A DNA stretch of 64,000 bases from Maribacter_C sp947494565 (GTDB taxonomy: Bacteria > Bacteroidota > Bacteroidia > Flavobacteriales > Flavobacteriaceae). Positions 1 through 8,594 of this stretch are shown piece by piece. Made by a program: the position numbers and the translations under genes. How positions within the stretch are numbered: position 1 is the stretch's first letter; each line of letters begins with the position of its first letter. Location: positions 930,001-994,000 of the forward strand of contig NZ_JBLFEP010000002.1 of the NCBI RefSeq assembly GCF_047345415.1, in the 5' to 3' direction. Below the pieces are notes generated by a model, which had not been told where the DNA came from, did not search any database, and was given only the letters and a program-made list of their open reading frames with translations.

Positions 1-1560
1 GAATGTCTGATAGGAATGCCCTGCGAGCACATCGAAATTCCATTTATCATAACTTTTTGTATAAGTCAAAAAATTCTCTATTAAGACATTGGTATCCTCC
101 CTTGAATCTTGAGTAACCTGATCTTGACCTTGGTCTCCTCCATCAACCGAATTATTGAACAGCCTGAAAAAGCGATCCGTATCTGAATTTTCGTAACCGA
201 AATTAAGCTTATAGTCCAAGCCTTTCACAATGGTGTAAGTGGTAGTGAAGTTCGCCAAAACTCTTTTGCTCTCGGCCCTATCACGATATAGGTCAAAAAA
301 TGATACAGGGTTGTCGGTGGCACCGGCCCTAGTTGTCACTTCACCTCCGGCAAAGACGGGAGACGTTGGGTTGGCTCTAAGTGCTCCGGTAATTACACTT
401 CCTAAGGCTTGGCTTTCGTCCGTAAGATCTGCCACAGTAATGTTAGCTCTGAATTTTAACCTGTCATCCAGTAATGAGGTACCTATATTCAGTCTTCCTG
501 TGATACTTTCGTGTCCTGTAGTTTCAACGACCCCTTCCTGATCCAGATAGCCCAGTGATACATTGTAGGTTGTTGTACCCGCTCCGCCGGAAAAGCCTAA
601 ATTATAATTACCAACCTGAGCCGTTCGATAAATCTCATCTTGCCAGTCGGTGTTGGTATTCGCCCCATCAATATAAGATGCAGGATCCCTTTCGACTATC
701 GAGGCCAAACGTGCTGTTTGCTCACGATATTCAGCAGCACTGAGCACATCAACATCTCTGGCTACCGTGGCAAAACCCCTTGATGAACTAAAGGTGACCT
801 TTGTTTTGCCTACCTTTCCTTCCTTGGTCTTTATAAGAATAACGCCATTGGCACCCCGAGTACCGTAAATCGCCGTAGCGGAGGCATCTTTTAAAACGGT
901 TATACTTTCGATATCCTGAGGATTCAAAAAGTTCAAAGGATTCTTGGGTCTTGAAGTTCCACCAACACCTGAAAGACCGGCACCGGTAGAGGAGCCTCCA
1001 TCCAAAGGAACACCATCAACTACAAATAAAGGATTACTGGAACTGCCTATTGAATTTACACCACGGATGTTGATGTCAATAGCGCTTCCTGGTTCACCGG
1101 AGCCTGTGGTTACATTGACACCGGCAATCTTACCTTGCAATAACTGCCCAGGAGCATTATTTACACCCTTGTTAAAATCCTCGGCTCCAACAACTTTAAC
1201 CGCTCCGGTCACATCTTTGGATTTTATACCGCCATACCCCACTAGAACTACCTCATCAAGATTGGTGGAAGTGGTAATCAGTTGTACGCTATACGTTGAA
1301 GAACCATCCAAAACAATTTCTTTGGTTTCATAGCCGATGTAAGAGATCACCAAAGTGGAGGCGTCGTCATTTACCGTTATGGTAAAGTTTCCATCAAAAT
1401 CAGAAACCACTCCATTGGTGGTTCCCTTTTCCAAGACACTAGCACCGGGTAGGGGAGCATCTGTTTCATCAAGCACCACACCGTTGATTTGTGTTTGCGC
1501 AAATGAAACCGACGCGACACCTAAAGCAAGGAGTGTCATTAAAATCTTAAGTTTTTTCAT
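1..1560 (-). CDS. SusC/RagA-type TonB-dependent outer-membrane receptor, N-terminal part (cut by window edge)
   Basis: The minus strand is open from ATG at 1558-1560 to the left edge, giving 520 codons without a stop, so the C-terminal barrel lies outside the window. A signal peptide ending SVSFAQ is followed by a CarboxypepD_reg-like domain (about residues 22-105; motifs LPGASV and DFDGNF). A TonB plug follows (about 110-235), with EVVLVGYGG, LFVVDGVPLDGG and the conserved IESITVLKDASATAIYGTRG region, and then the first barrel strands. The family imports oligosaccharides or peptides across the outer membrane with a SusD lipoprotein, here presumably encoded off the left edge. It is distinct from the complete SusC at 13807-17031. 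The substrate cannot be told. The family call is very secure. Confidence 0.95.
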   Translation of the reverse strand, partial: MKKLKILMTLLALGVASVSFAQTQINGVVLDETDAPLPGASVLEKGTTNGVVSDFDGNFTITVNDDASTLVISYIGYETKEIVLDGSSTYSVQLITTSTNLDEVVLVGYGGIKSKDVTGAVKVVGAEDFNKGVNNAPGQLLQGKIAGVNVTTGSGEPGSAIDINIRGVNSIGSSSNPLFVVDGVPLDGGSSTGAGLSGVGGTSRPKNPLNFLNPQDIESITVLKDASATAIYGTRGANGVILIKTKEGKVGKTKVTFSSSRGFATVARDVDVLSAAEYREQTARLASIVERDPASYIDGANTNTDWQDEIYRTAQVGNYNLGFSGGAGTTTYNVSLGYLDQEGVVETTGHESITGRLNIGTSLLDDRLKFRANITVADLTDESQALGSVITGALRANPTSPVFAGGEVTTRAGATDNPVSFFDLYRDRAESKRVLANFTTTYTIVKGLDYKLNFGYENSDTDRFFRLFNNSVDGGDQGQDQVTQDSREDTNVLIENFLTYTKSYDKWNFDVLAGHSYQTF

Positions 1561-2036
1561 TTTGAATAAGTTGATTAAAGTTTATTCAAACTTACAAGCA
1601 CCTCAAGGTTGTAGAGATGGATATTTGCATCAAAAACATGGATAAATCTGTCAATAGTGCAATTTTTACAGGGGTTTTATGCCATTCCTTGAAAATCGGA
1701 ACAGATTTGTGGATGCCCCCTGATCCCAATAGAGATACTTGGTTTGTTTTATTCTGGAAGTAAACCAAGAGCTACAAGTTTTATGTAATGGGGTATGAAC
1801 AAGCAATAAGTGATTGCCAGCGGCCATACTTTTGGCACCGACCAATGTTTTGTAAGCATCTTTTACAGCACTTTGACTAAAAGAAATTAAGCACAGTCGA
1901 TACTTGGAATACCGGTTCTTTTAAAAACTCTTTTTGCTTAATTTCCCATGGCGTGTATAATTGACACGTCATTTCAAACCTCCGCCTTGTTTTATTTCAT
2001 AATTTGTCCGTAGCTAATTCAAAACCGACTTCGACG
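1561..2036. other. Intergenic leader between divergent susC-like and DUF885 genes
   Basis: No gene is supported. On the minus strand it carries a Bacteroidota-like -7 element about 27 bases before the susC-like start. It also holds an 8-bp inverted repeat (CTTGGTTT at 1738-1745 with AAACCAAG at 1762-1769) that has no T-tract and no clear role. The rest is unremarkable A+T-rich DNA that must hold promoters for both flanking genes. Confidence 0.5.
1587..1594 (-). promoter_or_regulatory. Candidate -7 promoter element (TAAGTTTG) of the susC-like gene
   Basis: Read on the minus strand, TAAGTTTG matches the Bacteroidota -7 consensus TAnnTTTG exactly and lies about 27 bases before the ATG. A convincing -33 TTTG at the usual 19-21 base spacing is not visible, so this is only a candidate. 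Confidence 0.3.
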
Positions 2037-3692
2037 ATGCGTACTAGAAAACGAAACACTTCCCTTGTTTTTTCGATCCTACTTTTTATCTGCTATAGTC
2101 CGCTGCAGGCGCAATCATCAAATACTCCAAGTAATTATGGAGATTTGGTATCTTTCTTTCAGGATTGGCGCTCCTTTGAGAATCCACCCCTTCAAGAAGG
2201 TGCCCCCGATTATACCAAAGCAACATTTGAAAGTAGACAACCGCAGTTTGAGCAACTACAGACCCGATTTACCGCTTTGGATACGGCCGGAATGACCATA
2301 GGCCAACAGGTCGATTGGCATATTGTGCGAGCGGAACTCAAGGGGTACGATTTTAATTACCGCATCCTCAAACCTTGGGAACGTGACCCTGCCTTCTACA
2401 AATCGCTTTGGATGGAACGAAGTGATGTGCCCGCACATGAAGGACCAACACATCACGGCACGACAGAACTCTGGACCTACGATTTTCCCTTGGATAAAAT
2501 GGAGCGGGAGCGACTTTTGAATGAATTGGGAATGATCGTTCCGCTAAACGAACAGGCCAAACAGAACCTTACCGGAAATGCTAGGGAACTATGGATTGCC
2601 GGAATCCGAATCATCCGCAATCAAAGTGAACACCTGACATCGATGCTAACGCTTCCGGGAGTAGATAAGGATAAAAAGCTTGTGAAGCGTATTGAGGAAG
2701 CCACCGCCTCCACAGATGCTTTCGTCGCCTGGTTGGAAAAAGAGAGTGAGGCAAAAACGGGCCCCTCAGGCATCGGAAAGGAAAATTATACTTGGTATTT
2801 GCAGAACGTTCATTTGGTTCCCTTGACTTGGGACGATGAGGTGATGCTGCTCAAAAGGGAATTGGCCCGGGCTTGGGCGTCCTTGAAATTAGAAGAACAT
2901 CGAAATCGAAAGCTGCCCCAATTGACCGCTGCGAGTTCACCGGAAGATTATGCGACCCGGGCCGATAGGGCAACACGTAGTTTGATCGACTTTTTGGACA
3001 AGCAAGACATCGTTACCGTAAAAGAGTACTTTGAACCTGCCATTCGTGAACATCTCGGTGCTTTCGTTCCAGAGAATAAACGCAACTTTTTTTGGATAAC
3101 CGCTCACTATGATCAACGGCCGTTGTATTCCCACTTTTACCATTGGTTTGAACTGGCACGCATGGATACCGAGCCGAATGCGAGCGAAATCCGAAAAGGA
3201 CCACTACTGTATAACATTTTTGATTCACGAAATGAAGGTACGGCCACGGCGGTAGAGGAGATGTTCATGCAGGCCGGCCTCTATGACGACAACCCCAGGG
3301 TACGTGAAATTGTATATATCATGATCGCTCAACGTGCTGCCAGAGGTTTGGGGTCCTTGTATGCGCATGCCAACGAAATGACGATGGAGGAAGCGGGCGG
3401 TATTCATTCGGAATACACTCCGCGTGGTTGGATGAAAACCGAAAAAGAGCTGTTGCTCTTTGAACAGCATCTGTATATGAGACAACCCGGTTACGGAAGC
3501 AGTTATATTACCGGAAAGTATTTGTTGGAGCAGGCCATGATGGATTTTGCCAAAATGAAGGAAGTGAAGAACGAACCGTTTGCCCTTAAGGACTTTTTCG
3601 ACCAGTTAAATGGGGTAGGTAACATTCCTATATCCCTAGGTACGTGGCAGATGACCGGCAATGGGGCATCACTCCAGAATATCAAAGAGTAG
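2037..3692 (+). CDS. Exported DUF885-family protein
   Basis: A 551-residue protein when started at ATG 2037. An upstream TTG at 2004 keeps the frame open but would bury the signal peptide (FSILLFICYSPLQAQ), so the ATG is preferred. DUF885 proteins are exported, alpha-helical and related to metallocarboxypeptidases. Here the C-terminal half shows the family pattern: an NEG-ATA-EE segment near residue 400, then RQPGYGSSYITGKYLLEQ and a final FFDQLNGVGNIPISLG block. The HE-x2-PGH metal-binding motif usual in the family is not visible; the equivalent place reads SHFYHWFELARM. Peptidase activity is therefore doubtful. It is divergent from the susC-like gene and followed by a sulfatase remnant on the other strand. 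A role in peptide degradation is known for relatives but is inference here. Confidence 0.75.
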   Translation: MRTRKRNTSLVFSILLFICYSPLQAQSSNTPSNYGDLVSFFQDWRSFENPPLQEGAPDYTKATFESRQPQFEQLQTRFTALDTAGMTIGQQVDWHIVRAELKGYDFNYRILKPWERDPAFYKSLWMERSDVPAHEGPTHHGTTELWTYDFPLDKMERERLLNELGMIVPLNEQAKQNLTGNARELWIAGIRIIRNQSEHLTSMLTLPGVDKDKKLVKRIEEATASTDAFVAWLEKESEAKTGPSGIGKENYTWYLQNVHLVPLTWDDEVMLLKRELARAWASLKLEEHRNRKLPQLTAASSPEDYATRADRATRSLIDFLDKQDIVTVKEYFEPAIREHLGAFVPENKRNFFWITAHYDQRPLYSHFYHWFELARMDTEPNASEIRKGPLLYNIFDSRNEGTATAVEEMFMQAGLYDDNPRVREIVYIMIAQRAARGLGSLYAHANEMTMEEAGGIHSEYTPRGWMKTEKELLLFEQHLYMRQPGYGSSYITGKYLLEQAMMDFAKMKEVKNEPFALKDFFDQLNGVGNIPISLGTWQMTGNGASLQNIKE

Positions 3693-3714
3693 TAGTCAGC
3701 ACTTTATTTGTTGG

Positions 3715-3835
3715 GTAGAGTATCCCTGATAACCTTTTTCTATGCAGCGCCATCGCCATCTATATCATAGGTCTGGTGGTCAGTATCGTTCACTTAGATT
3801 AATGGTTTTTAAGTGACTTTGCTGCTTCATAAAGA
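3715..3835 (-). pseudogene. Remnant of a sulfatase C-terminus
   Basis: On the minus strand this stretch encodes VNDTD-QTYDIDGDGAA, a stop, then KKVIRDTLPN. This lines up with the last 30 residues of the intact sulfatase at 19128-20732 (VNDTDFETYYIDGAGAT then KKVIRDSIRE). Nucleotide similarity is visible from about 3717 into about 3835, including the TGGTTTTT block coding the preceding KTSSGW region. There is an in-frame TAG, no start and no upstream sulfatase sequence. It is therefore the fossil 3' end of a second copy, left after deletion or replacement of the rest, possibly by the neighbouring DUF885 gene. Confidence 0.7.
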
Positions 3836-3933
3836 GACCGAGATCGATTTCTAGGTAATCGGTATAGATCTCAGGATAAAGGCAAAACGGTCTAGATGTA
3901 TTTCGTATCTTATAAGGATATAATACGACAGCT

Positions 3934-4584
3934 ATGAGGTTCTATTCAGCTTTTGTTTTACTAGTACTTTGGTCAATTCAAATCGATGCCCAAAAATCGA
4001 AACAAACCGTAAAATGGGTCGAAGGTACGGTCTTGAATTCAAAACAGAAACCGGTAAAACGAGCCATAATTTACCTTGATTCGGTAAAAACGAAAATTAA
4101 GACCAATAAAAAAGGTCAGTTTCGAATTGGTTTAAAACCATCTAATAGAACTGTTTCGGCATACTCATGGAATTATGGTATTGAGACCATTACTTACCAA
4201 GGCGATGCCGATATTTTGATAGTCTTTCCCAAAAGTGAGTCAATTATGTCAGAAGAAGAACTGGAAAGAATAGGGTTCAAGACTAGAGCCAGGAGAACCC
4301 AAAAAGAACCAAAGGATTACAGTGAATATCTAAACATGTACCAATTAATTGCCACTGAGGTTCCCGGTGCAATGGTCAGTGACAAAACAATTCGTTTGCG
4401 AGGCGTCAACTCTGTTCAAAATGGTCAAGACCCATTGATACTTGTAGATGGTACTCCCACTAGTTCCTTAGAAGCTATTTTTCCTAGGGAAGTGGCTTCA
4501 GTAAAGGTGATTCGCGACGAGGGCACTTCGCTTTATGGGGTGCGCGGAAGTAATGGGGTCATTTTGATAGAGATGAAAAAGTAA
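3934..4584 (+). CDS. Plug-only TonB-receptor-like exported protein
   Basis: A 216-residue protein with a signal peptide (FVLLVLWSIQIDAQ). A CarboxypepD_reg-like beta domain follows (about residues 28-95; VEGTVLNSKQKPVKRAIIY). The second half resembles the plug domain of SusC proteins: IRLRGVNSVQNGQDPLILVDG, then a REVASVKVIRDEGTSLYG stretch, then VRGSNGVILIEMKK. The protein ends exactly where a SusC beta-barrel would begin, and there is no barrel sequence or frameshift in the following bases, so it appears to be a genuine short form. Such proteins occur in Bacteroidota and may act in signalling or as decoys, but no function is established. It converges on the regulator at 4700-6565. Confidence 0.7.
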   Translation: MRFYSAFVLLVLWSIQIDAQKSKQTVKWVEGTVLNSKQKPVKRAIIYLDSVKTKIKTNKKGQFRIGLKPSNRTVSAYSWNYGIETITYQGDADILIVFPKSESIMSEEELERIGFKTRARRTQKEPKDYSEYLNMYQLIATEVPGAMVSDKTIRLRGVNSVQNGQDPLILVDGTPTSSLEAIFPREVASVKVIRDEGTSLYGVRGSNGVILIEMKK

Positions 4585-4699
4585 TCGAACTGTACTACCT
4601 TTACAGGAGTCCTATGCTCTTCACATTTTCATGAACAAGTTTGTTTTTATCCTTTTTTTTGACCTTTGTGTAAACCGAAGACCAGCATATATTAGGTAT

Positions 4700-6565
4700 C
4701 TAGCCCATCTCCTCATCATTAAGCTCTTTAATGAAATACGAGGGTAAAATACCCAAACGTTTTTTAAAGGCCGAGTAAAAGGTATTTAGATTGTTGAATC
4801 CGCTTGAGCGCGCTATATAACTGAGCTTACTATTTCTAAAGTCTTTGTCTTCCACTAATCGGTTTAATAGAAAATTGATTCTAAGTTCGTTAATGTAGTT
4901 GTTGAAATTAGTTTTCTTCTCATGGTTGATTACAAGGGATAAATATTTTTGATTGGTTTGTAGTTTTTCCGAGAGACTTCGTAAACTACATTTCGTATCG
5001 AGAAAAAAATTATCCTCCTCAAATCTTTGCAATTTCGTAAGGATGATTTCTTTCACATCTTCATCGATATACGCCTGTTGTGACTTAGGTCCTTTTTTTG
5101 TCGTGACAGGCTTCCTAGCAGTCGAATTTGCATCAGGAACAATTTTTTTCTGATTCAGCTTCTCCAGGGTCAATTCTTTGGTCCTGTTAAATAGAAGCTT
5201 GTTCTTTTTTTTGACTTTCATGTAGGAGTAGGCCGCTATGCCGGTAGAAATGAGTGTCAGTATCAAAATCAGGGTCAAAAAGCGATACTTTTGCGCTTGG
5301 CTCTCTGTTCGTAATTCCAATAATTCTTTTTGTCTGGAAATATTATCGATTTTGCGTTCGGCCTCCAATATTTTGATCCGTTGTTCAGATTCTACTGAAA
5401 ACAGCGAGTCGCTTATGGAAAGATGAAGGTCGGAAAAAGCAGCAGCATCCAAAGAATCTCCGTTGAACAAGTAAAGTTGTGATAGTTCTTTGCTGACCTC
5501 TTTGATAACGTCGAAGGCATTAATGACCTTTGCTGAATAAAATGCTTTTTCGTAACTGGTTATTGATTGAATAGTGTCTTGTACTTCCAAATATAATTTG
5601 GCCATCAATACATGAGCTCTCGGCCTCCTAAACCGATAGTTGTTCGAATCTATTAGGTCTAAGGATTTGGACAAAAAATAGTCCGCCATAGTAAACTCCT
5701 TTTCCTCGATGTAAATGTTTGCCATGTTCATGTAAACAATGCTTCTAACATAGCTTCCTGGCTCTTGAATTTTCTTTTCCATTCTTAAATAGAACTCATA
5801 GATTTCAGAGGCCCTTTCGATTCCCTCGAGTTTGTGCGCCATTCGAGCTAACTCATCGATTTTTGGAAATATGTACTGTACTTTTTCTAGGGTTAAAATT
5901 AGATCCAGACCTTTGAGGCAATTATCCAACGCTTTGTCATATTCATTCAGTCTAAGATAGACATGTGAAATAGCAGAATACGCCCGCATTTCGGCGTACT
6001 TATTTTGAGATTTTTCACCCATTTCCAATACATCCAAGGCCGTTTTTAATGCAAGTTCATATTTCCCCTGTTCTGCAAAAACATATGACTTTAATGTACC
6101 ACTTTCGGCGATTAACTCGTGAATGTTCTGAGATTCGATTTGAGATTCGATTTGGGCTATTTTGCTTAAAGCACGCCCGAAAAGACCTTGGATAAAATAG
6201 ATATAGGCTTGATTTAAGGACGATTTGAGATACTCAGGTTTGAAATCTAAATCCAACGCTAGCCTTTGGGCTTCATCATTGTACTTTTTCGCTTTGTCAG
6301 TTGATCTGTAAATAAAAAAAGTGAACAAATCTAAACAGGCTTCAACTCTTTGTATTCCGAAAGATTCATTTTTCCTTTCAATCAATTTTGCTTCATTGAA
6401 AGATTCAGGGTTTTCGATGAGCTGTTTCTCTACTAAGCTTTCGATTCTTTCTAGATAAGGGAGCAGTTCTATGGTAGCACATTCTTGGTCGCGAGAGTAC
6501 AGCCAAATCGGCGATAATACGAAGAACATTACTAGACTAAGACGACTCATTGATACGTTTTTCAA
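4700..6565 (-). CDS. TPR sensor with C-terminal AraC-type DNA-binding domain
   Basis: A 621-residue single-protein transmembrane regulator. It has an N-terminal signal/anchor (LSLVMFFVLSPIWLYS) and a helical TPR solenoid over about residues 30-400, with repeats such as YDKALDNCLKGLDLI and AEMRAYSAISHVYLRLNE. A transmembrane helix near residue 430 (FLTLILILTLISTGIAAY) and a basic linker follow, then an AraC/XylS helix-turn-helix over the last 110 residues (LRSLSEKLQTNQKYLSLVI and SYIARSSGFNNLNTFYSAFK). Proteins of this design sense an envelope signal and control nearby transport or polysaccharide genes. The local sulfatase/SusCD genes are plausible targets, but this is inference. A short direct repeat (SQIESQIESQ) lies near residue 140. 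The start is well placed before the signal segment. Confidence 0.88.
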   Translation of the reverse strand: MKNVSMSRLSLVMFFVLSPIWLYSRDQECATIELLPYLERIESLVEKQLIENPESFNEAKLIERKNESFGIQRVEACLDLFTFFIYRSTDKAKKYNDEAQRLALDLDFKPEYLKSSLNQAYIYFIQGLFGRALSKIAQIESQIESQNIHELIAESGTLKSYVFAEQGKYELALKTALDVLEMGEKSQNKYAEMRAYSAISHVYLRLNEYDKALDNCLKGLDLILTLEKVQYIFPKIDELARMAHKLEGIERASEIYEFYLRMEKKIQEPGSYVRSIVYMNMANIYIEEKEFTMADYFLSKSLDLIDSNNYRFRRPRAHVLMAKLYLEVQDTIQSITSYEKAFYSAKVINAFDVIKEVSKELSQLYLFNGDSLDAAAFSDLHLSISDSLFSVESEQRIKILEAERKIDNISRQKELLELRTESQAQKYRFLTLILILTLISTGIAAYSYMKVKKKNKLLFNRTKELTLEKLNQKKIVPDANSTARKPVTTKKGPKSQQAYIDEDVKEIILTKLQRFEEDNFFLDTKCSLRSLSEKLQTNQKYLSLVINHEKKTNFNNYINELRINFLLNRLVEDKDFRNSKLSYIARSSGFNNLNTFYSAFKKRLGILPSYFIKELNDEEMG

Positions 6566-6748
6566 GACAAGATTTGTATTATAAGAGGTAGTGTCAAGCT
6601 AGCTATACTAAAGTAAGAATAAATACCATAGACTCGTAGTCTTCTAAGTGTATTGCGCACAATTAATTTAAATAGTTAGCTATTCGATCATAATAGAACC
6701 AAGTGATCCCTATTCTGTTTAAAAAGATTCAATATTGAGGTTATAAAA

Positions 6749-6780
6749 AAAGCAATATTGCCAACCGACAATATTGCTTT
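6749..6780 (-). terminator. Intrinsic terminator-like hairpin, minus direction
   Basis: A perfect 12-bp inverted repeat (AAAGCAATATTG at 6749-6760, CAATATTGCTTT at 6769-6780) encloses an 8-base loop. Read on the minus strand the stem runs directly into seven or more T residues. Read on the plus strand it is followed by AAAC, so it is directional. No minus-strand protein gene ends just upstream of it (6781-7144 is empty), which suggests a small RNA or a leader transcript. Confidence 0.6.
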
Positions 6781-7106
6781 AAACTAACTTCAACGCTCTA
6801 AGGTTTTTGACAGATTACGGTAAATTCAAAAACCAATGAGTATTGAAAGAACTTGAATAAACTAACTCACCTCTAAGATAATTTTTAAAATCACCAATGT
6901 AGATTGTGTCCAAAAAACATAATTCAAATTCATGAATTTTCGTCTCGTTATGTCATTTACAAGGTCATTTGATAGTGCTTTTTGTCTTATCTTTTAAAAG
7001 AACAATCGTATAGCTGTTCTACGTCGAGAATTGGCACTTCTTGTGGCGCTAGGACTTAATTAGGTGCAAGCAAATGAGATTTCTATAAAACGCCTATTTG
7101 ACCTAA

Positions 7107-7135
7107 AAGGAGGTATACCAATGAAGGATAGTTAA
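7107..7135 (+). promoter_or_regulatory. Strong Shine-Dalgarno with five-codon mini-ORF upstream of the T9SS-cargo gene
   Basis: AAGGAGGT at 7107-7114 is followed six bases later by ATG at 7121 and a four-residue ORF (M-K-D-S) ending in TAA at 7133-7135. The main gene starts at 7145 in the same reading frame. The ribosome site is therefore well placed for the mini-ORF and too far (about 30 bases) for the main ATG. Either this is a leader peptide coupled to the main gene, or the ancestral start has gained a stop codon. Confidence 0.4.
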
Positions 7136-7144
7136 TACCAAACT

Positions 7145-8572
7145 ATGATGAATTCAATTTGGCACGACTGTTTGTTTTGTACAATTATCCTTTTGGGTTA
7201 TTTCGGTAGTGCCCAACTGCAATGCCCAAAGATCGATAACCCCGTAAATGGTGATACGGATGTACCTGTAGATACACAAGTATCATGGAATGTTGTTGGG
7301 GGTATCGATGGTTATTCGGTCTCATTAGGTACTACCGAAGGTGGTTCGGACATATTAAATAGCCGATCGGCTGCTCTTGTAAATTTTTTGACACCGGTTG
7401 TAGGGTTGCCCGATAACACAGAAATTTTCGTGACCATAAGTCTTTTTTTAGACGATGGTACTTTTATTACATGCCCCTCGGAAAAGTTTACCACAGTCGA
7501 CGTGATGACTCCTCCAAATTGTACTACCTTGAATCAACCGCTGCCTGGAGCGGAAGATGTGAATTCAGGCGAGGAGTTGGTATGGGATTATGCGCCTACG
7601 GCAACGGGGTATAAACTATCTATTGGAGTAACGGAAATGGGTGAGGAACTATTGGCGGAGACCGATATCGGAAATAATTTGTCGTACCGACCCGTTGAAA
7701 ACCTTCCTCTGAATACCCGGCTTTTCATAACGATAACCCCTTACAATGAAAATGGTGATGCCCAATCATGTTCTTTTCAGACATTTACGACCGGGGCGTC
7801 GAATATTGATTGTGATCAGTTCAGGCCAGAAACCAATATGCCGGAAGTAATAGGACTATGTGAAGGCAGCTCGACGGTTATCGTTTCGACCGATGACCGC
7901 GCCCAAGGTTTTCGCTGGTATAGAATTGAAGAGGGTTCGGAAGTATTATTTTCTGAGGAAGAGGCTGTCACAATTTCAGCGGTAGGTGAGTATCGGTACG
8001 AAGCCTACAATTCTGTATCACTTTTTGGAGATACCTCGGAATGTACTAGAATACACTCTTTTTCGGTGGTTGATTCAGAAATTGCAACTATAGAGGAGGT
8101 AAAAGCTGAGAGAGGGCGTTTTGGAATTAATATAGAGGTTATAACCTCGGGTATCGGGAATTATGAATATGCCTTGGACACAATTGAGGGTCCCTATACA
8201 GATAGCGCCATTTTTACTTCGATTGCAGAGGGGAACCATAACATTTTTGTTAGGGACAAGAATGGGTGTGGAATTTCAGAGTATTTTTTCGTTCAGAGCA
8301 TAGCTAAAAAAGACTTTCCAGTTTTTTTTACCCCCAACAACGACGGTATCAACGACTACTGGCAGTTTACTCCAATGAATGGGGTTATCGCCAACTTAAA
8401 AATGATTTTTATTTTTGACCGCTATGGAAACTTACTATCGCAGTTGGTACCCGAATCTATCGGCTGGGATGGTACGTTCAATGGAAAAGCGATGCCGTCA
8501 TCAACCTATTGGTACAAGGCTACCTCGGTATATGATGAAACGATCGAGGGCTACTTTGCATTGAAAAGATAA
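7145..8572 (+). CDS. T9SS type B sorting-domain protein with fibronectin-III-like repeats
   Basis: A 475-residue exported protein. After a signal peptide (ILLGYFGSAQ) come two similar beta-sandwich repeats of about 100 residues each, both starting with a CP/CT-x-P-x-NG or PG-x-x-DV pattern and containing a GY-x-LS-x-G strand. An Ig-like region follows. The last 90 residues form the gliding-motility/type B C-terminal sorting domain: FPVFFTPNNDGINDYW, then IFDRYGNLL, GWDGTFNGKAMPSSTYWY and a final GYFALKR. That domain directs secretion through the type IX system (PorV/SprA route) and surface attachment or release. No enzymatic domain is recognised, so an adhesin or substrate-binding role is likely but unproven. 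ATG codons at 7145 and 7148 are both possible starts. Confidence 0.88.
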   Translation: MMNSIWHDCLFCTIILLGYFGSAQLQCPKIDNPVNGDTDVPVDTQVSWNVVGGIDGYSVSLGTTEGGSDILNSRSAALVNFLTPVVGLPDNTEIFVTISLFLDDGTFITCPSEKFTTVDVMTPPNCTTLNQPLPGAEDVNSGEELVWDYAPTATGYKLSIGVTEMGEELLAETDIGNNLSYRPVENLPLNTRLFITITPYNENGDAQSCSFQTFTTGASNIDCDQFRPETNMPEVIGLCEGSSTVIVSTDDRAQGFRWYRIEEGSEVLFSEEEAVTISAVGEYRYEAYNSVSLFGDTSECTRIHSFSVVDSEIATIEEVKAERGRFGINIEVITSGIGNYEYALDTIEGPYTDSAIFTSIAEGNHNIFVRDKNGCGISEYFFVQSIAKKDFPVFFTPNNDGINDYWQFTPMNGVIANLKMIFIFDRYGNLLSQLVPESIGWDGTFNGKAMPSSTYWYKATSVYDETIEGYFALKR

Positions 8573-8594
8573 ATCCGTCTTTTAGAATAGTACC

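Larger units (their letters stand above)
6566..7144. other. Divergent intergenic region with an orphan terminator
   Basis: This 579-base gap separates the divergent TPR-AraC and T9SS-cargo genes. It holds a strong hairpin with a T-tract in the minus direction (6749-6780) and a Shine-Dalgarno-like AAGGAGGT with a five-codon mini-ORF (7107-7135). No protein gene of reasonable size is seen on either strand. Confidence 0.6.

Noticed and set aside
1738..1769. 8-bp inverted repeat in the susC-DUF885 gap as a terminator
   Set aside because: Loop too long, no T-tract in either direction and no gene ending there.
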